NCBI GenBank assembly: GCA_041914785.1
Contig: JAYSCT010000002.1
Location: forward strand, 1 to 64,000
Reading direction: 5' to 3'
Source: Pelomonas sp041914785
Lineage (GTDB): Bacteria > Pseudomonadota > Gammaproteobacteria > Burkholderiales > Burkholderiaceae_C
DNA: 64,000 nt
Under the pieces are notes generated by a model that worked only from the letters and a program-made list of their open reading frames with translations, was not told the DNA's origin and did not search any database. Every line of letters begins with the position of its first letter. Position 1 is the stretch's first letter. Made by a program: the position numbers and the translations under genes. Of the stretch, positions 1 to 8,206 are shown piece after piece.

Positions 1-110
1 CGCCCCGGGCCGGGCGCGCCCGGGGTGGGGGGGTGGGGGGGGGGGGCCGCCCCGGCCCCCCCCCCCCCCCGCCGGGGGGGGGGGGGGGGGGGGGGGCCCC
101 CCCCCCCCCC
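1..110. other. Low-complexity G/C tract at contig edge, probable assembly artefact
   Basis: This stretch is almost only long G and C homopolymer runs. It joins directly onto the middle of a repeat element (111-179) whose other copies continue with ordinary sequence at this point. The likely explanation is that the assembly broke inside a GC-rich hairpin repeat and the consensus degenerated. The open frames here (Gly/Pro-rich) are not credible genes. Confidence 0.7.
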
Positions 111-179
111 CATCGCCGTCCCCTCGGGGGACCGATCAGCCTCGCCCGCGTTCAGCGCGGCGAGGCTGAGCGAGGGGCA
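111..179 (-). repeat. Stop-anchored hairpin repeat, copy A (truncated)
   Basis: Read on the minus strand, the element starts directly after the TGA stop of the small Cys-rich gene (stop at 180-182) with TGCCCCTCGC. It continues with a hairpin of 11-bp arms (TCAGCCTCGCC and GGCGAGGCTGA), then the core hairpin GTCCCC-CGA-GGGGAC (118-132), then GGCGATG, where it runs into the G/C tract. It matches copies at 12899, 26181 and 27309 in core sequence and order. The distal half is missing, most likely through assembly failure. Confidence 0.75.
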
Positions 180-308
180 TCATTTCGCTGCGATCTGCGC
201 GTCCAGCTCCTTGCAGGACGGCGAGCACACCGGCTGAGACTTGCCCAGCAGTTTCTTGGACTTCAGCATCGCGCGCGGGCGGTGCTTGCCGCAGAGGAAG
301 CAGGACAT
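180..308 (-). CDS. Small Cys-rich zinc-ribbon-like protein
   Basis: A 42-residue product starting MSCFLCGKHRP and ending ELDAQIAAK. It has a CxxC pair near the N-terminus (C3, C6) and a CxxxC pair further on (VCSPSC), a spacing that suggests one bound zinc. The many Lys/Arg residues between the pairs fit a nucleic-acid-binding or structural mini-protein, but no family is recognised. The frame stays open upstream to 485, so an N-terminal extension up to 101 residues is possible. The short form is preferred because the Cys-rich part looks self-contained. The gene is followed directly by repeat copy A. Confidence 0.5.
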   Translation of the reverse strand: MSCFLCGKHRPRAMLKSKKLLGKSQPVCSPSCKELDAQIAAK

Positions 309-510
309 CGTCGCTGCGCCGAAAGAGGAGGTCGCCGCGAAGGGCGAGCCCGGGGCTTTGGAGCGGTAGCGCAGACCATCCGCTTCGATGGTGGTCTTGG
401 TGGTTTCTTTGGCCACGCTGGTCCTGTCGAAGAGTTGTAAGTGGGGAACGCCGGGCAGGCGCTGGGGCCCTGTATTTTCCACCATGTCGGCAGACCCCGG
501 CCTAGGGCTT
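309..510. other. Intergenic region upstream of the Cys-rich gene
   Basis: About 200 bases between the downstream end of the crotonase-like gene and the small Cys-rich gene, both on the minus strand. The frame of the small gene stays open through most of it, so part may be coding. No clear promoter hexamers, repeat or terminator stood out. Confidence 0.4.
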
Positions 511-1260
511 TCAACACCCCTCGAATTTGGGCGCTCTTTTTGCGGCCCAGGCGGCCTGCCCCTCGGCCAGATCGCGCGAGTCGCGGGCCGTCAGGATGTC
601 GGCCGCAAGCCGCTGTTCATCGAGCCTGCCGGCCGCGATGGCGTTGAGATGCTGCTTCATCGGCAGCAGTGCCAGCGGCGCCATGGCCAGCAGTTCGGCC
701 GTCAGCGCGGCGAGTGCCGCGTCCAGCGTGTCGACGTCGGGCAGCAGCTGGTCCAGGTAGCCGCAGGCCAGCAGCGCGGGCGCGTCCAGCGTGCGGCCGG
801 CCAGCAGCACCTGCTTGGCGGTGGCCAGGCCCAGCCGGCTGACGAAGCGCTTCAGCCCGCCCGCGTAGAAGTGCAGGCCGATGCGCGCCGCCGGCACGAA
901 CATCTCCACGGCCGGTGCGCCGAGGCGGAAGTCGCAGGCCAGCGCCAGGTCCGCCGCGCCGCCATAGACGCCGCCATGCAGCCGCGCGACGGTGATGGGC
1001 CGCGCGGCCTCCAGCGCATCCGCCAGCTCGCCGAAGCGCGCGCCGGCGTCCACGCTGCCCAGCGCGCCCAGGTCGAAGCCGCTGCAGAAGTGCCGGCCCT
1101 CGCCCGCCAGCACCAGCACACGCACGGCGGCGTTCGCATCGACCGCGTCGATGAAGCCGCGCAGCGTGGCCAGGTCGTCCACGCTGAGCCGGTTGGCCTG
1201 GCGCGGGCGGCGCAGCGTGATGCGGGCGACGCCGCCCTCCACCGTCAGCAGCGGGCTCAC
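511..1260 (-). CDS. Enoyl-CoA hydratase/isomerase (crotonase) family protein
   Basis: A 249-residue crotonase-fold protein, near the usual ~260. The oxyanion-hole segments are present: HFCSGFDLG near residue 58 and GGVYGGAADLALACDF near 95. The two glutamates used by true enoyl-CoA hydratases appear replaced: the GGxCELA-type position reads GGAADLA and the PEIxLG-type position reads PAARIGL. It therefore probably binds an acyl-CoA but does another reaction (isomerase, hydrolase or decarboxylase) or is inactive. It starts with GTG overlapping the upstream gene's TGA by 4 bases, so the two genes are likely translationally coupled. Confidence 0.8.
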   Translation of the reverse strand: MSPLLTVEGGVARITLRRPRQANRLSVDDLATLRGFIDAVDANAAVRVLVLAGEGRHFCSGFDLGALGSVDAGARFGELADALEAARPITVARLHGGVYGGAADLALACDFRLGAPAVEMFVPAARIGLHFYAGGLKRFVSRLGLATAKQVLLAGRTLDAPALLACGYLDQLLPDVDTLDAALAALTAELLAMAPLALLPMKQHLNAIAAGRLDEQRLAADILTARDSRDLAEGQAAWAAKRAPKFEGC

Positions 1261-2015
1261 GCGCGCCGCCTCGCGACGCGGTTGCGCAGCGCGTAGCCGT
1301 CGTTCAGCCGCGCGAACGTCGCGCTGCGCTCGGCCTCGGCCAGCTCGCGCAGCGCCTGGATCTGGCTGGGGCGCAGCCGGGCGTCCTGATGCAGCACCAG
1401 CTCGGCGATCAGCACCCAGTCCGCCTCCAGTTCGGCCGGCCAGACCCTGGCCTCAGGCGGCAGTTGTGCGAGCAGCTGGTGCAGCGCGCCAAACGCCGTC
1501 TCGGCCGCCGTCAGCGTGGCCAGCTCGGGCCAGCGGCCCAGCACCGGCGCGTCCAGCCGCTGCGGCGGCCACAGCGCGCACAGCCACTGCGGCGCGTGGT
1601 TCTCGACGACGGGATGCCCGGCATGGCCGGTCACGAGCTCGGACGTCGCCCCGCGCACGCGCCGCACCACCGCCGTCCAGGCCCGCGGTTCCCAGGCCGA
1701 CAGCAGCTGCGCCGGGCGGTCGGCCCGCGGCACCGGCAGGTTGATGCGCGGGATGTCGTTGACGGGCGGTGGCGGCGCCACGTGGGGCAGCTCGATGTCC
1801 TCGACATCCTGCATCGCATAGCCCCGCGTCTGCAGCCGCGCGCGCTTGGTGGCGTCGATGCTGGCGCGGCCGGCATCCAGCAGCCGGCCCAGGTCCAGGT
1901 CGTCCAGCGGCGGCGGCGCGGGCGCGCGCCAGCCGTCCAGGACGCGAGCGGGGTCGAAATCGTCGGTCTTGGCCATGGCGATGCTGGCGGGCATTGTGAC
2001 GACGTAAGCTCCCAT
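1257..2015 (-). CDS. Hypothetical protein upstream of the crotonase gene
   Basis: About 252 residues, not recognised. It is Leu/Ala/Pro-rich with a proline-rich stretch (HVAPPPPVND), several Trp residues and an acidic, likely helical C-terminal half. There is no signal peptide or membrane segment, so it is probably cytosolic. The ATG at 2015 is chosen because AGGGGA lies about six bases upstream; a later ATG at 1976 (MAKTDDFDP) would give 240 residues and may be the conserved start. It overlaps the crotonase gene by GTGA, suggesting a two-gene operon, and is divergent from the phosphatase gene at 2042. Confidence 0.6.
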   Translation of the reverse strand: MGAYVVTMPASIAMAKTDDFDPARVLDGWRAPAPPPLDDLDLGRLLDAGRASIDATKRARLQTRGYAMQDVEDIELPHVAPPPPVNDIPRINLPVPRADRPAQLLSAWEPRAWTAVVRRVRGATSELVTGHAGHPVVENHAPQWLCALWPPQRLDAPVLGRWPELATLTAAETAFGALHQLLAQLPPEARVWPAELEADWVLIAELVLHQDARLRPSQIQALRELAEAERSATFARLNDGYALRNRVARRRA

Positions 2016-2041
2016 CCCCGATCCCCTGTTGTGAACCCACC

Positions 2042-3712
2042 ATGTCGATGCACACCCGCCGCCGCCTGCTGGGGCTGGCCCTGGCCACCGCCACCCTTGC
2101 CGCCTGCACGACGACGCCCACGGCACCCACCGCCCCCACCCCCTCGTCACCCAAGCTGCTGGTGCTGGTCGTCATCGACGGCCTGCCCATGCGCCAGGTC
2201 ACCGGCTACCGCGACCAGCTCGCGCCCGACGGCTTCGCGCGCTTCCTGGAGCGCGGCCGCTGGTTCTCGGACGCCCACTACGGCCACGGCCACACCGTGA
2301 CGGCGGCCGGCCACTCGGTGATGCTGACCGGCGCCTACCCGCAGCGCAGCGGCATCATCAGCAACGAATGGCGCGACCCGGCCACCGGCGCCCCGGTCTA
2401 CAACACCGGTGACGCGGCCTACACCTACCTCGACAACCCGACGGCACCGCTGTCCGGCACCAGCCCGCGCAGCCTCAAGGTCGAGACGCTGGGCGACGTG
2501 CTGCGCACGCGCTCGCCCCAGTCCAAGGTCATCGGCATCTCCGGCAAGGACCGCGGCGCCATCCTGCCGGCCGGCCACAAGGGCACCGCCTACATGTACA
2601 TGGGTGAGACGGGCCAGTTCTCGTCCAGCACCTACTACATGGCCGCGCTGCCGGCCTGGGTGAAGGACTTCAACGCCGGCAAGCCGGCCGACGCGTTCTT
2701 CAAGAAGAGCTGGGCACCGCTGCTGCCGGAATCGGCCTACGCCCGCTCCGTGCCCGACGGCCAGCCCTGGCAGGTCGCCAGCGGCAACGGCAACCGCCTG
2801 CCGGCCGTCATGGGCGACAAGATGGACGGCCCCGGCCCTCGCTTCTACGGCAACCTGCTGGCTTCGCCTTTTGGCGACGAGCTGACGCTGGCCTTCGCGC
2901 GCGCCGTCGTCACGAACGAGCAGCTGGGTCGGCGCGGCGTGCAGGACATCCTGTCGGTCAGCCTGTCCAGCCATGACTACGTGAACCATGCGTTCGGCCC
3001 CGAGTCGCGCCTGTCGCACGACCACACGCTGCACCTGGACCGCCACCTGCAAGCCTTCTTCCAATTCCTCGACAAGGAGGTGGGTGCCGGCAACTACGTG
3101 CTGGCGCTGACGGCCGACCACGGCTTCTCCGACACGCCGGAATGGGCCGCCACCCAAGGCCGCGACGCCGGCCGCTTCGCGTCGGCGGCGTCGCTGGCGC
3201 TGGTCAACGCCGCGCTGTCCGCCAGGTTCGGCGTCGACAAGCTGGCCCGCGACTTCTCCGCCGCCGGCCTGCTGCTGAACGAGCAGCTCGCGGCCGAGCG
3301 CGGCCTGAAGTTCGCCGACGTGCAGGCGGCCGCCCGCGACGAGCTGCTGAAGCTGCCCGGCGTGGAGACCGTCTTCACGCGCGAGCAGCTGCTGGGCAGC
3401 GACACGACCACGCCCTACCTGGCGCAGATGCGCAAGTCCTTCGACCCGACGCGCGCCGCCCAGCTGCAGATCGTGCTCAAGCCCAACTGGATCCACAGCT
3501 ACCGCCCGGGCGGCAGCAGCCACGGCAGCCCGCACCGCTACGACACGCATGTGCCGCTGCTGTTCTGGGGGCCCGGCTACGTCGGCCAGGGCGAAGAGAA
3601 GGCCCGCGTGGAGATCGCCGACCTGGCGCCCACGCTGGCCGGCATCGCCGGCCTGCCCGCGCCCGCGCAGGCCCAGGGCCGCGACCTCAGGCTCGCGCCA
3701 GCAGCTCGGTAG
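2042..3712 (+). CDS. PafA-like alkaline phosphatase lipoprotein
   Basis: 556 residues. The N-terminus MHTRRRLLGLALATATLAAC is a lipoprotein signal with lipobox LAAC (C22). Alkaline-phosphatase-superfamily metal ligands and the nucleophile are visible: VVIDG (D46), T87 in TVTAAGH, N108 in SNEW, SHDYVNH and TADHGF. The KxR pair in GISGKDR (K169, R171) is the signature of PafA-type phosphate monoesterases rather than nucleotide pyrophosphatases. It should release phosphate from organic monoesters in the periplasm. Its last 26 bases overlap the convergent PAS-domain gene. No Pho box was identified with confidence. Confidence 0.85.
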   Translation: MSMHTRRRLLGLALATATLAACTTTPTAPTAPTPSSPKLLVLVVIDGLPMRQVTGYRDQLAPDGFARFLERGRWFSDAHYGHGHTVTAAGHSVMLTGAYPQRSGIISNEWRDPATGAPVYNTGDAAYTYLDNPTAPLSGTSPRSLKVETLGDVLRTRSPQSKVIGISGKDRGAILPAGHKGTAYMYMGETGQFSSSTYYMAALPAWVKDFNAGKPADAFFKKSWAPLLPESAYARSVPDGQPWQVASGNGNRLPAVMGDKMDGPGPRFYGNLLASPFGDELTLAFARAVVTNEQLGRRGVQDILSVSLSSHDYVNHAFGPESRLSHDHTLHLDRHLQAFFQFLDKEVGAGNYVLALTADHGFSDTPEWAATQGRDAGRFASAASLALVNAALSARFGVDKLARDFSAAGLLLNEQLAAERGLKFADVQAAARDELLKLPGVETVFTREQLLGSDTTTPYLAQMRKSFDPTRAAQLQIVLKPNWIHSYRPGGSSHGSPHRYDTHVPLLFWGPGYVGQGEEKARVEIADLAPTLAGIAGLPAPAQAQGRDLRLAPAAR

Positions 3713-4328
3713 CCGACTCGCCCCACTGCGCCTCGGTGAGGCGCAGGCCGCCCAGGCGCCCGCACAGCGCCGCCGCCTGGGCCGGCCCGGTGGACGGCAG
3801 CATCAGCAGCAGCCGCCCGTCGGCCAGCCGCGCACAGCCGTCGTCGCCGCGGATCAGCGCCAGCAAGGCCTGGTCCGGCACGCCGGGTGCCGTCGTCGCC
3901 ACGCACAGCGGCCAGGCGCGCGAATCGCTCAGCAGCGACTGCAGCAGCGCCAGCCCGGCCACCGTGTCCAGCACCTGCCCGGCCGCCGGCCGCGGCCGCG
4001 CCAGCGCGCTGATGTCCACGCCCGTGCAGACGCGGCCGCCGTCCGGCGTGGCCTGCTCCACCCACCACAGCCGGCGGCCATCGCGCCAGGCCTGCTCGTA
4101 GCCCGAGCGCGCCGCCCGCGCCCGGCGCCCCGGCGGGTCCACCGGCCCGGCGCCGGCAGCCAGCGCGGCGGTGGCCATCGCCTCGCGCGTCGGCGCGTCC
4201 TGCTCACCCAGCGCCCACGCGGCGCGGTAGGCCGCGTTGGCCTGGCACAGCCGGCCCTCGGCATCGAACCGCGCCAACAGCACCGGGCCGTCGGCCAGCG
4301 CCTGCCACCAGAAATCGCTTGAAGTCAC
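3687..4328 (-). CDS. PAS-domain protein with degenerate GGDEF-like C-terminus
   Basis: 213 residues. The N-terminal part (FWWQALADGPVLLARFDAEG then QANAAYRAAWALG) reads as a PAS fold. The C-terminal part reads like the end of a GGDEF domain (GDDGCARLADGRLLLMLP followed by QAAALCGRL), but the GG[DE]EF loop is replaced by LADGR and the metal-binding N-terminal half is missing. It is probably a catalytically dead sensor or adaptor. No membrane segment. Convergent with the phosphatase gene, overlapping by 26 bases. Confidence 0.55.
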   Translation of the reverse strand: MTSSDFWWQALADGPVLLARFDAEGRLCQANAAYRAAWALGEQDAPTREAMATAALAAGAGPVDPPGRRARAARSGYEQAWRDGRRLWWVEQATPDGGRVCTGVDISALARPRPAAGQVLDTVAGLALLQSLLSDSRAWPLCVATTAPGVPDQALLALIRGDDGCARLADGRLLLMLPSTGPAQAAALCGRLGGLRLTEAQWGESATELLARA

Positions 4329-4353
4329 CCAGGCATTGGAACCCAGCCCGCCG

Positions 4354-5151
4354 TCAGCGGCGGTGGATTTCGCCCGAGCCCGTGACGCTTTGGCGCAACT
4401 GCGGCCGGCCGGCGTAGCTGAGGTCGCCCGATCCGCTCAACCGCGCGTCCAGCTGCTCGGTGACGCCCAGCGACACGTCGCCCGAGCCATGCAGCTCGAC
4501 CCGCGCCGCCCGGCCGGACAGCGCCGTGGCGTCCACATCACCCGAGCCATGGACCTTCCACTGCTGCTGCTCGGCCCGGCCGGCCACGCGCACGTCGCCG
4601 GAGCCGTGGATGTCCACATTCAGCTCCTTCAGCTCCACCAGCCCGAGCGCCACGTCGCCCGAGCCCTCCACCCGCAGCGCCAGCCGGTCGGCCTTGAAGC
4701 GCTCGGCGGACAGATCGCCGGAACCGTTGATCGTCACCGCCTGCAGCGCGCGGGCGTCGACGCGCACCGTCGGCGACAGCCGCGTCGTGAAGCCGGCGTC
4801 GCGCTTCAGTCGCACGACCAGCGTGTCGCCCTCCACGACCGTCTCCACCAGCGGCTCGATGTTGTCGTCGGCCACGACGGTGGCCTGGTCGCTGCCCGCC
4901 TGCGTCAGGCGCACGTCGAACGGCCCGTCGATGCGCAGGCTGGTGAACGCCGCCAGCGCCCGCTGCTTCTCGACCTTGACGCCGGATCCGCGCAGCCGGT
5001 GCTTGCCGCTGCCGTACTCGATGGGGCCACTCAGGCGGGCCGTCCAGCCGTCGGCCTCCTTCTTGATGTGCAGATGCCAGTCGTTGTCGCCGGCCAGCGC
5101 GGTGCCGCAGGCCAGCGTGGCGCTCAGGATCAGCAGGGCAAGCTTCTTCAT
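4354..5151 (-). CDS. Secreted DUF2807 (GIN domain) adhesin-head-like protein
   Basis: 265 residues with a cleavable signal peptide (MKKLALLILSATLACGTALA). The body carries DUF2807 features: a start resembling FTSLRIDGPFDVRLTQ and repeated GSGD/GSGE turns (at least six), consistent with a right-handed beta-helix in the periplasm or on the surface. The molecular function of this family is not established. It is divergent from the YpfJ-like gene, with 128 bases between the starts. Confidence 0.85.
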   Translation of the reverse strand: MKKLALLILSATLACGTALAGDNDWHLHIKKEADGWTARLSGPIEYGSGKHRLRGSGVKVEKQRALAAFTSLRIDGPFDVRLTQAGSDQATVVADDNIEPLVETVVEGDTLVVRLKRDAGFTTRLSPTVRVDARALQAVTINGSGDLSAERFKADRLALRVEGSGDVALGLVELKELNVDIHGSGDVRVAGRAEQQQWKVHGSGDVDATALSGRAARVELHGSGDVSLGVTEQLDARLSGSGDLSYAGRPQLRQSVTGSGEIHRR

Positions 5152-5279
5152 CTCGGGACTCCGGGTTCTGCAATGCGGCGGCAGTGTGGCCAGCCCGCGC
5201 CCGAACCGCCCGCGCGGCGCGACGAACTGCAGCGCCGCGGGAATGGGCCGTAGGATGGGCCGATTGCCAGGAGAACTGC

Positions 5280-6152
5280 ATGAAGTGGGAAGGCCAGCGC
5301 GAGAGCGAGAACGTGGAAGACGCCCGGGGCGGCGGCGGAAGAGGCGGGCTTCCCATCGGTGGCCGCGGCCTGGGGCTGGGCGGCATCGTCATCGCGCTGC
5401 TGGCGTCGTGGGTGCTGGGCGTCAACCCGCTGACGGTGCTGGGGCTGCTCAGCGGCGGCGGGGGCGGCGCGCCGGTGCAGGCGCCGGCCGGGGACTCGGG
5501 GGCCAACGACCCCGGCTACGTCTTCGTCAAGCGCGTGCTGGGCAGCACCGAGGACGTCTGGGGCGCCTACTTCCAGCGCAGCGGCCAGCAATACGCCGCA
5601 CCGAAGCTGCGCGTCTTCCGCGGCAGCGAACCGACCGCCTGCGGCCGCGGCGAGGCCGCCATGGGCCCGTTCTACTGCCCGGCCGACCGCAAGGTCTACA
5701 TCGACCTCGGCTTCTACGACACGCTGCGCGACCGCCTCGGCGCCCCGGGCGACTTCGCCCAGGCCTACGTCATCGCGCACGAGGTGGGCCACCACCTGCA
5801 GAACCTGATGGGCACCAGCGAGAAGCTGGACCGCGCCCGGGGCCGGGTGTCCGAACGCGAGATGAACGCGATGAGCGTGCGGCTGGAACTGCAGGCCGAC
5901 TGCTATGCCGGCGTCTGGGCGCGCCTGTCCCAGCAGGCCCAGGGCTGGCGGCTGGAGCCCGGCGACGTCGAGGAAGCGCTGAACGCGGCCGCCCAGATCG
6001 GCGACGACACACTGCAAAAGCGCAGCCAGGGCACGGTCGTGCCCGAGAGCTTCACCCACGGCAGCAGCGCCCAGCGCGTACGCTGGTTCCGGCGCGGCCT
6101 GGATGCCGGCGAACTGCGCGCCTGTGACACCTTTTCGTCAGCCTCGCTCTGA
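5280..6152 (+). CDS. YpfJ-type neutral zinc metallopeptidase
   Basis: 290 residues. After a Gly-rich cytoplasmic N-terminus, one membrane segment (GIVIALLASWVLGVNPLTVL) leads to a catalytic domain with zinc motif HEVGHHLQ and downstream ELQADCYAG supplying the third ligand. This matches the YpfJ/zinc_peptidase family, whose physiological substrate is unknown. The ATG at 5280 is chosen because AGGAGA lies just upstream (5269-5274). A GC hairpin follows the stop at 6191-6210. Confidence 0.9.
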   Translation: MKWEGQRESENVEDARGGGGRGGLPIGGRGLGLGGIVIALLASWVLGVNPLTVLGLLSGGGGGAPVQAPAGDSGANDPGYVFVKRVLGSTEDVWGAYFQRSGQQYAAPKLRVFRGSEPTACGRGEAAMGPFYCPADRKVYIDLGFYDTLRDRLGAPGDFAQAYVIAHEVGHHLQNLMGTSEKLDRARGRVSEREMNAMSVRLELQADCYAGVWARLSQQAQGWRLEPGDVEEALNAAAQIGDDTLQKRSQGTVVPESFTHGSSAQRVRWFRRGLDAGELRACDTFSSASL

Positions 6153-6190
6153 CACCCCAAATAACCCCGAAAATCGCCCACCCAATCAAG

Positions 6191-6210
6191 GGGGCGGCCG
6201 GCACCGCCCC
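6191..6210 (+). terminator. Possible weak terminator hairpin after the YpfJ-like gene
   Basis: Perfect 7-bp stem GGGGCGG / CCGCCCC with a 6-base loop, 38 bases after the stop. The following sequence has only short T runs, so it may be a stabilising or weakly terminating hairpin rather than a strong intrinsic terminator. Confidence 0.4.
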
Positions 6211-6315
6211 GTCGGCTTTGTGTGAAACACTTCCAACCAAACTGCTGAGTGCCACGCCCCGACGGGCTCCGGCCGCCTTCTTCAGAGAGCAAATCGGTTC
6301 CACGAGGCCCTTGTC

Positions 6316-6966
6316 ATGAGCGAACACCATCCCCGCGACCCGCAGCACACGCCCGAGCAACCGGCGGCTGTGGCCGCACGTGGTGTGTCCCAGACGCGCC
6401 GCAACCTGCTGCGCGCCGGCGCCATCGGCGCCCCGGCGCTGGTGACCCTGAAGCCCGCCTCGGTCGTCGCCTGCTCCTGCAAGCTGCCGTCCGGCTTCTC
6501 GGTGTCGGGCAACCTCAGCCGCGGCCCCAAGACCTGCGCCGACCCGTCCGAGCTCGCTTCCATCTGGCGCCCGCGCACCACGGCATGGGAGATTGCCAAG
6601 GACGGCAAGGGCAACCCCATCTACGAGTACCGCTACCGGACCAAGAACAACGTCGTCCTGACCATCCACAAGGGCACCTTGCTGACAGCGCTGGGCGTCA
6701 AGGCCGGCAGCTACGGCGGCACGACGGTCAGCGACTGGATGGCCGCGGCCGACGACAGCGACACCGGCATGTTCATGGCCTGCTACGTGACGGCCTGGGC
6801 GCACGCCAACGGCTCCAACTTCCCGCTCAAGGATACGCTGCGCGACATGTGGAATGCTGCCGTCATCGACGGCACGGGCTACACGGTGCCGAACCAGAAC
6901 AAGAAGTGGAACAAGGCACAGCTCATCGGCTACCTGAGATTCCTGAGCGGTCTGCAGCCTCTCTGA
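6316..6966 (+). CDS. Tat-like secreted Cys-containing protein of the HPr-rel-A locus
   Basis: 216 residues. Residues ~28-50 (TRRNLLRAGAIGAPALVTL) are a twin-arginine-like signal followed by SVVACSCKLPSGFSVSGNLS and another Cys (PKTC). The mature part has no recognised fold. It is the first gene of a tight operon: five bases later comes the PqqD-like chaperone, then the kinase and nucleotidyltransferase-fold genes. A protein at this position could be the modified substrate; the Ser-rich stretch just after the signal would be the obvious kinase target. That role is inference. GAGG lies ~9 bases before the ATG. Confidence 0.65.
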   Translation: MSEHHPRDPQHTPEQPAAVAARGVSQTRRNLLRAGAIGAPALVTLKPASVVACSCKLPSGFSVSGNLSRGPKTCADPSELASIWRPRTTAWEIAKDGKGNPIYEYRYRTKNNVVLTIHKGTLLTALGVKAGSYGGTTVSDWMAAADDSDTGMFMACYVTAWAHANGSNFPLKDTLRDMWNAAVIDGTGYTVPNQNKKWNKAQLIGYLRFLSGLQPL

Positions 6967-6971
6967 GCCCC

Positions 6972-7301
6972 ATGTCGGCGGGCGACACCGCGCAAACCGG
7001 TTGGATTGCCAGCGCTTCTGCACTGAGCCTGCTGTTTCGGGAGTTTCCCGACGGCACTGTGTGCTTCGACCCCGCCACCACCGAAACCCGCTTGCTGGCG
7101 CCGTTGACCAGCTTCCTGCTCGAATGCCTGGCCGGTGACAGCCCGCAGGCCGTGACGGCCGCCGACCTCGTCGAGCGCGTGCTGGCCGTGGACGAATCCG
7201 GCGCTGACCCGCAAGCCGCCGCCAACGCGGTTGACTCGGCCCTGGCCGAGCTGGCCCAGGCCGGCCTGGCTCTTCCCGGCGAGGCAGCTTGCGGCGCCTG
7301 A
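6972..7301 (+). CDS. PqqD-family peptide chaperone, HPr-rel-A system
   Basis: 109 residues, the size of PqqD-like proteins, with recognisable segments (LFREFPDGTVCFDPATTETRLL, then LTSFLLECL, then LVERVLAVDE and an Ala-rich C-terminal helix). PqqD-type proteins bind a peptide or leader and present it to a modifying enzyme. The next gene, an HprK-related kinase, overlaps its 3' end by 13 bases, so the partner is probably that kinase. The ATG is five bases after the stop of the upstream Tat-like protein. Confidence 0.75.
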   Translation: MSAGDTAQTGWIASASALSLLFREFPDGTVCFDPATTETRLLAPLTSFLLECLAGDSPQAVTAADLVERVLAVDESGADPQAAANAVDSALAELAQAGLALPGEAACGA

Positions 7302-8206
7302 AAGAGCTGGACCCCGGCGAGACCCGCAGCCGACTTGCCGGACCGGGCCTGCGGCTCGTGACGGGGCCGTTCAACTGCTCGCTGCGCACCGACGTCGATG
7401 GCATCGCCGACGAGCTGCTGACGCTGTACGGCGAGCACGAGCTGGCGCCGGCGCAGGACATGATCGACTTCCATGTGGAGGTGTCGTCCGTGCCCGGCCC
7501 GCGCCGCTGGCTGCGCCCGCAGGTGCGGTTTCTGGCCGATGGTGTGGCACCGTTCACGCCGCTGCCCCGCGCCCAGGCGCTGCCGATGCTGGAGTGGGGC
7601 CTGAACTGGTGCGTGACGGCCTACAGCCATCATCTGCTGGTGCTGCATGCGGCCTGCGTGGCGCGCGACGACCGCGCGGTCATCCTGCCGGCACCGCCGG
7701 GATCGGGCAAGAGCACGCTGTGCGCGGCGCTCGTCAACCGCGGCTGGCGCCTGCTCAGCGACGAGCTGACGCTGGTGGACTTCGACGCCCGCCGCGTCTG
7801 GGGGCTGGCGCGGCCGGTCAACCTGAAGAATGCGTCCATCGACGTGATCCGCCGGTTCGCGCCCGAGGCTTTCCTGACCCGGCCGGTGCACGACACGGCC
7901 AAGGGCACGGTCGCGCTGATGGGGCCGCCGGCCGCCAGCGTCCACGCCGGCTCCCGCTGCGCGGTTCCCTGCTGGATGGTGCTGCCCAGGTACGAGGCCG
8001 GTGCCGCGGCGACACTGACGCCCATGCCCCGCGGACAAGCCTTCCTGCAGATTGCCGACAACGCGATGAACTACGCCGTGCTGGGCCGGCAAGGTTTCGA
8101 GGCGGCCGGCGAACTGACCGCGCGCTGCGACCATTTCAGCTTCCGCTACGGCCACCTCGACGAGGCCATGCAGGTCTTCGACGACCTGGCCCGCAGCCAC
8201 CCATGA
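7289..8206 (+). CDS. HprK-related kinase A
   Basis: 305 residues. A P-loop PPGSGKST (G138-T143) and LLSDELTLVDF (D158, E159) match the C-terminal kinase domain of HPr kinase/phosphorylase; the N-terminal domain of classical HprK is absent. HPr kinases phosphorylate a serine on a protein; related kinases in lasso-peptide clusters phosphorylate a peptide. No HPr gene is nearby, so the target is probably a product of this locus. Start is TTG at 7289 with GAGG five bases upstream; no ATG suits. The gene overlaps its neighbours on both sides. Confidence 0.8.
   Translation: MRRLKELDPGETRSRLAGPGLRLVTGPFNCSLRTDVDGIADELLTLYGEHELAPAQDMIDFHVEVSSVPGPRRWLRPQVRFLADGVAPFTPLPRAQALPMLEWGLNWCVTAYSHHLLVLHAACVARDDRAVILPAPPGSGKSTLCAALVNRGWRLLSDELTLVDFDARRVWGLARPVNLKNASIDVIRRFAPEAFLTRPVHDTAKGTVALMGPPAASVHAGSRCAVPCWMVLPRYEAGAAATLTPMPRGQAFLQIADNAMNYAVLGRQGFEAAGELTARCDHFSFRYGHLDEAMQVFDDLARSHP

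Noticed and set aside
1..440. Long Gly/Pro-rich open frames at the window start
   Set aside because: They are translations of G/C homopolymer runs and antisense of the small gene; no ribosome sites and no recognisable sequence.
4437..5253. Plus-strand frame antisense to the DUF2807 gene with repeated Ser-Pro-Glu motifs
   Set aside because: The repeats are the complement of the GSGD turns in the DUF2807 gene, which has a signal peptide and family match.
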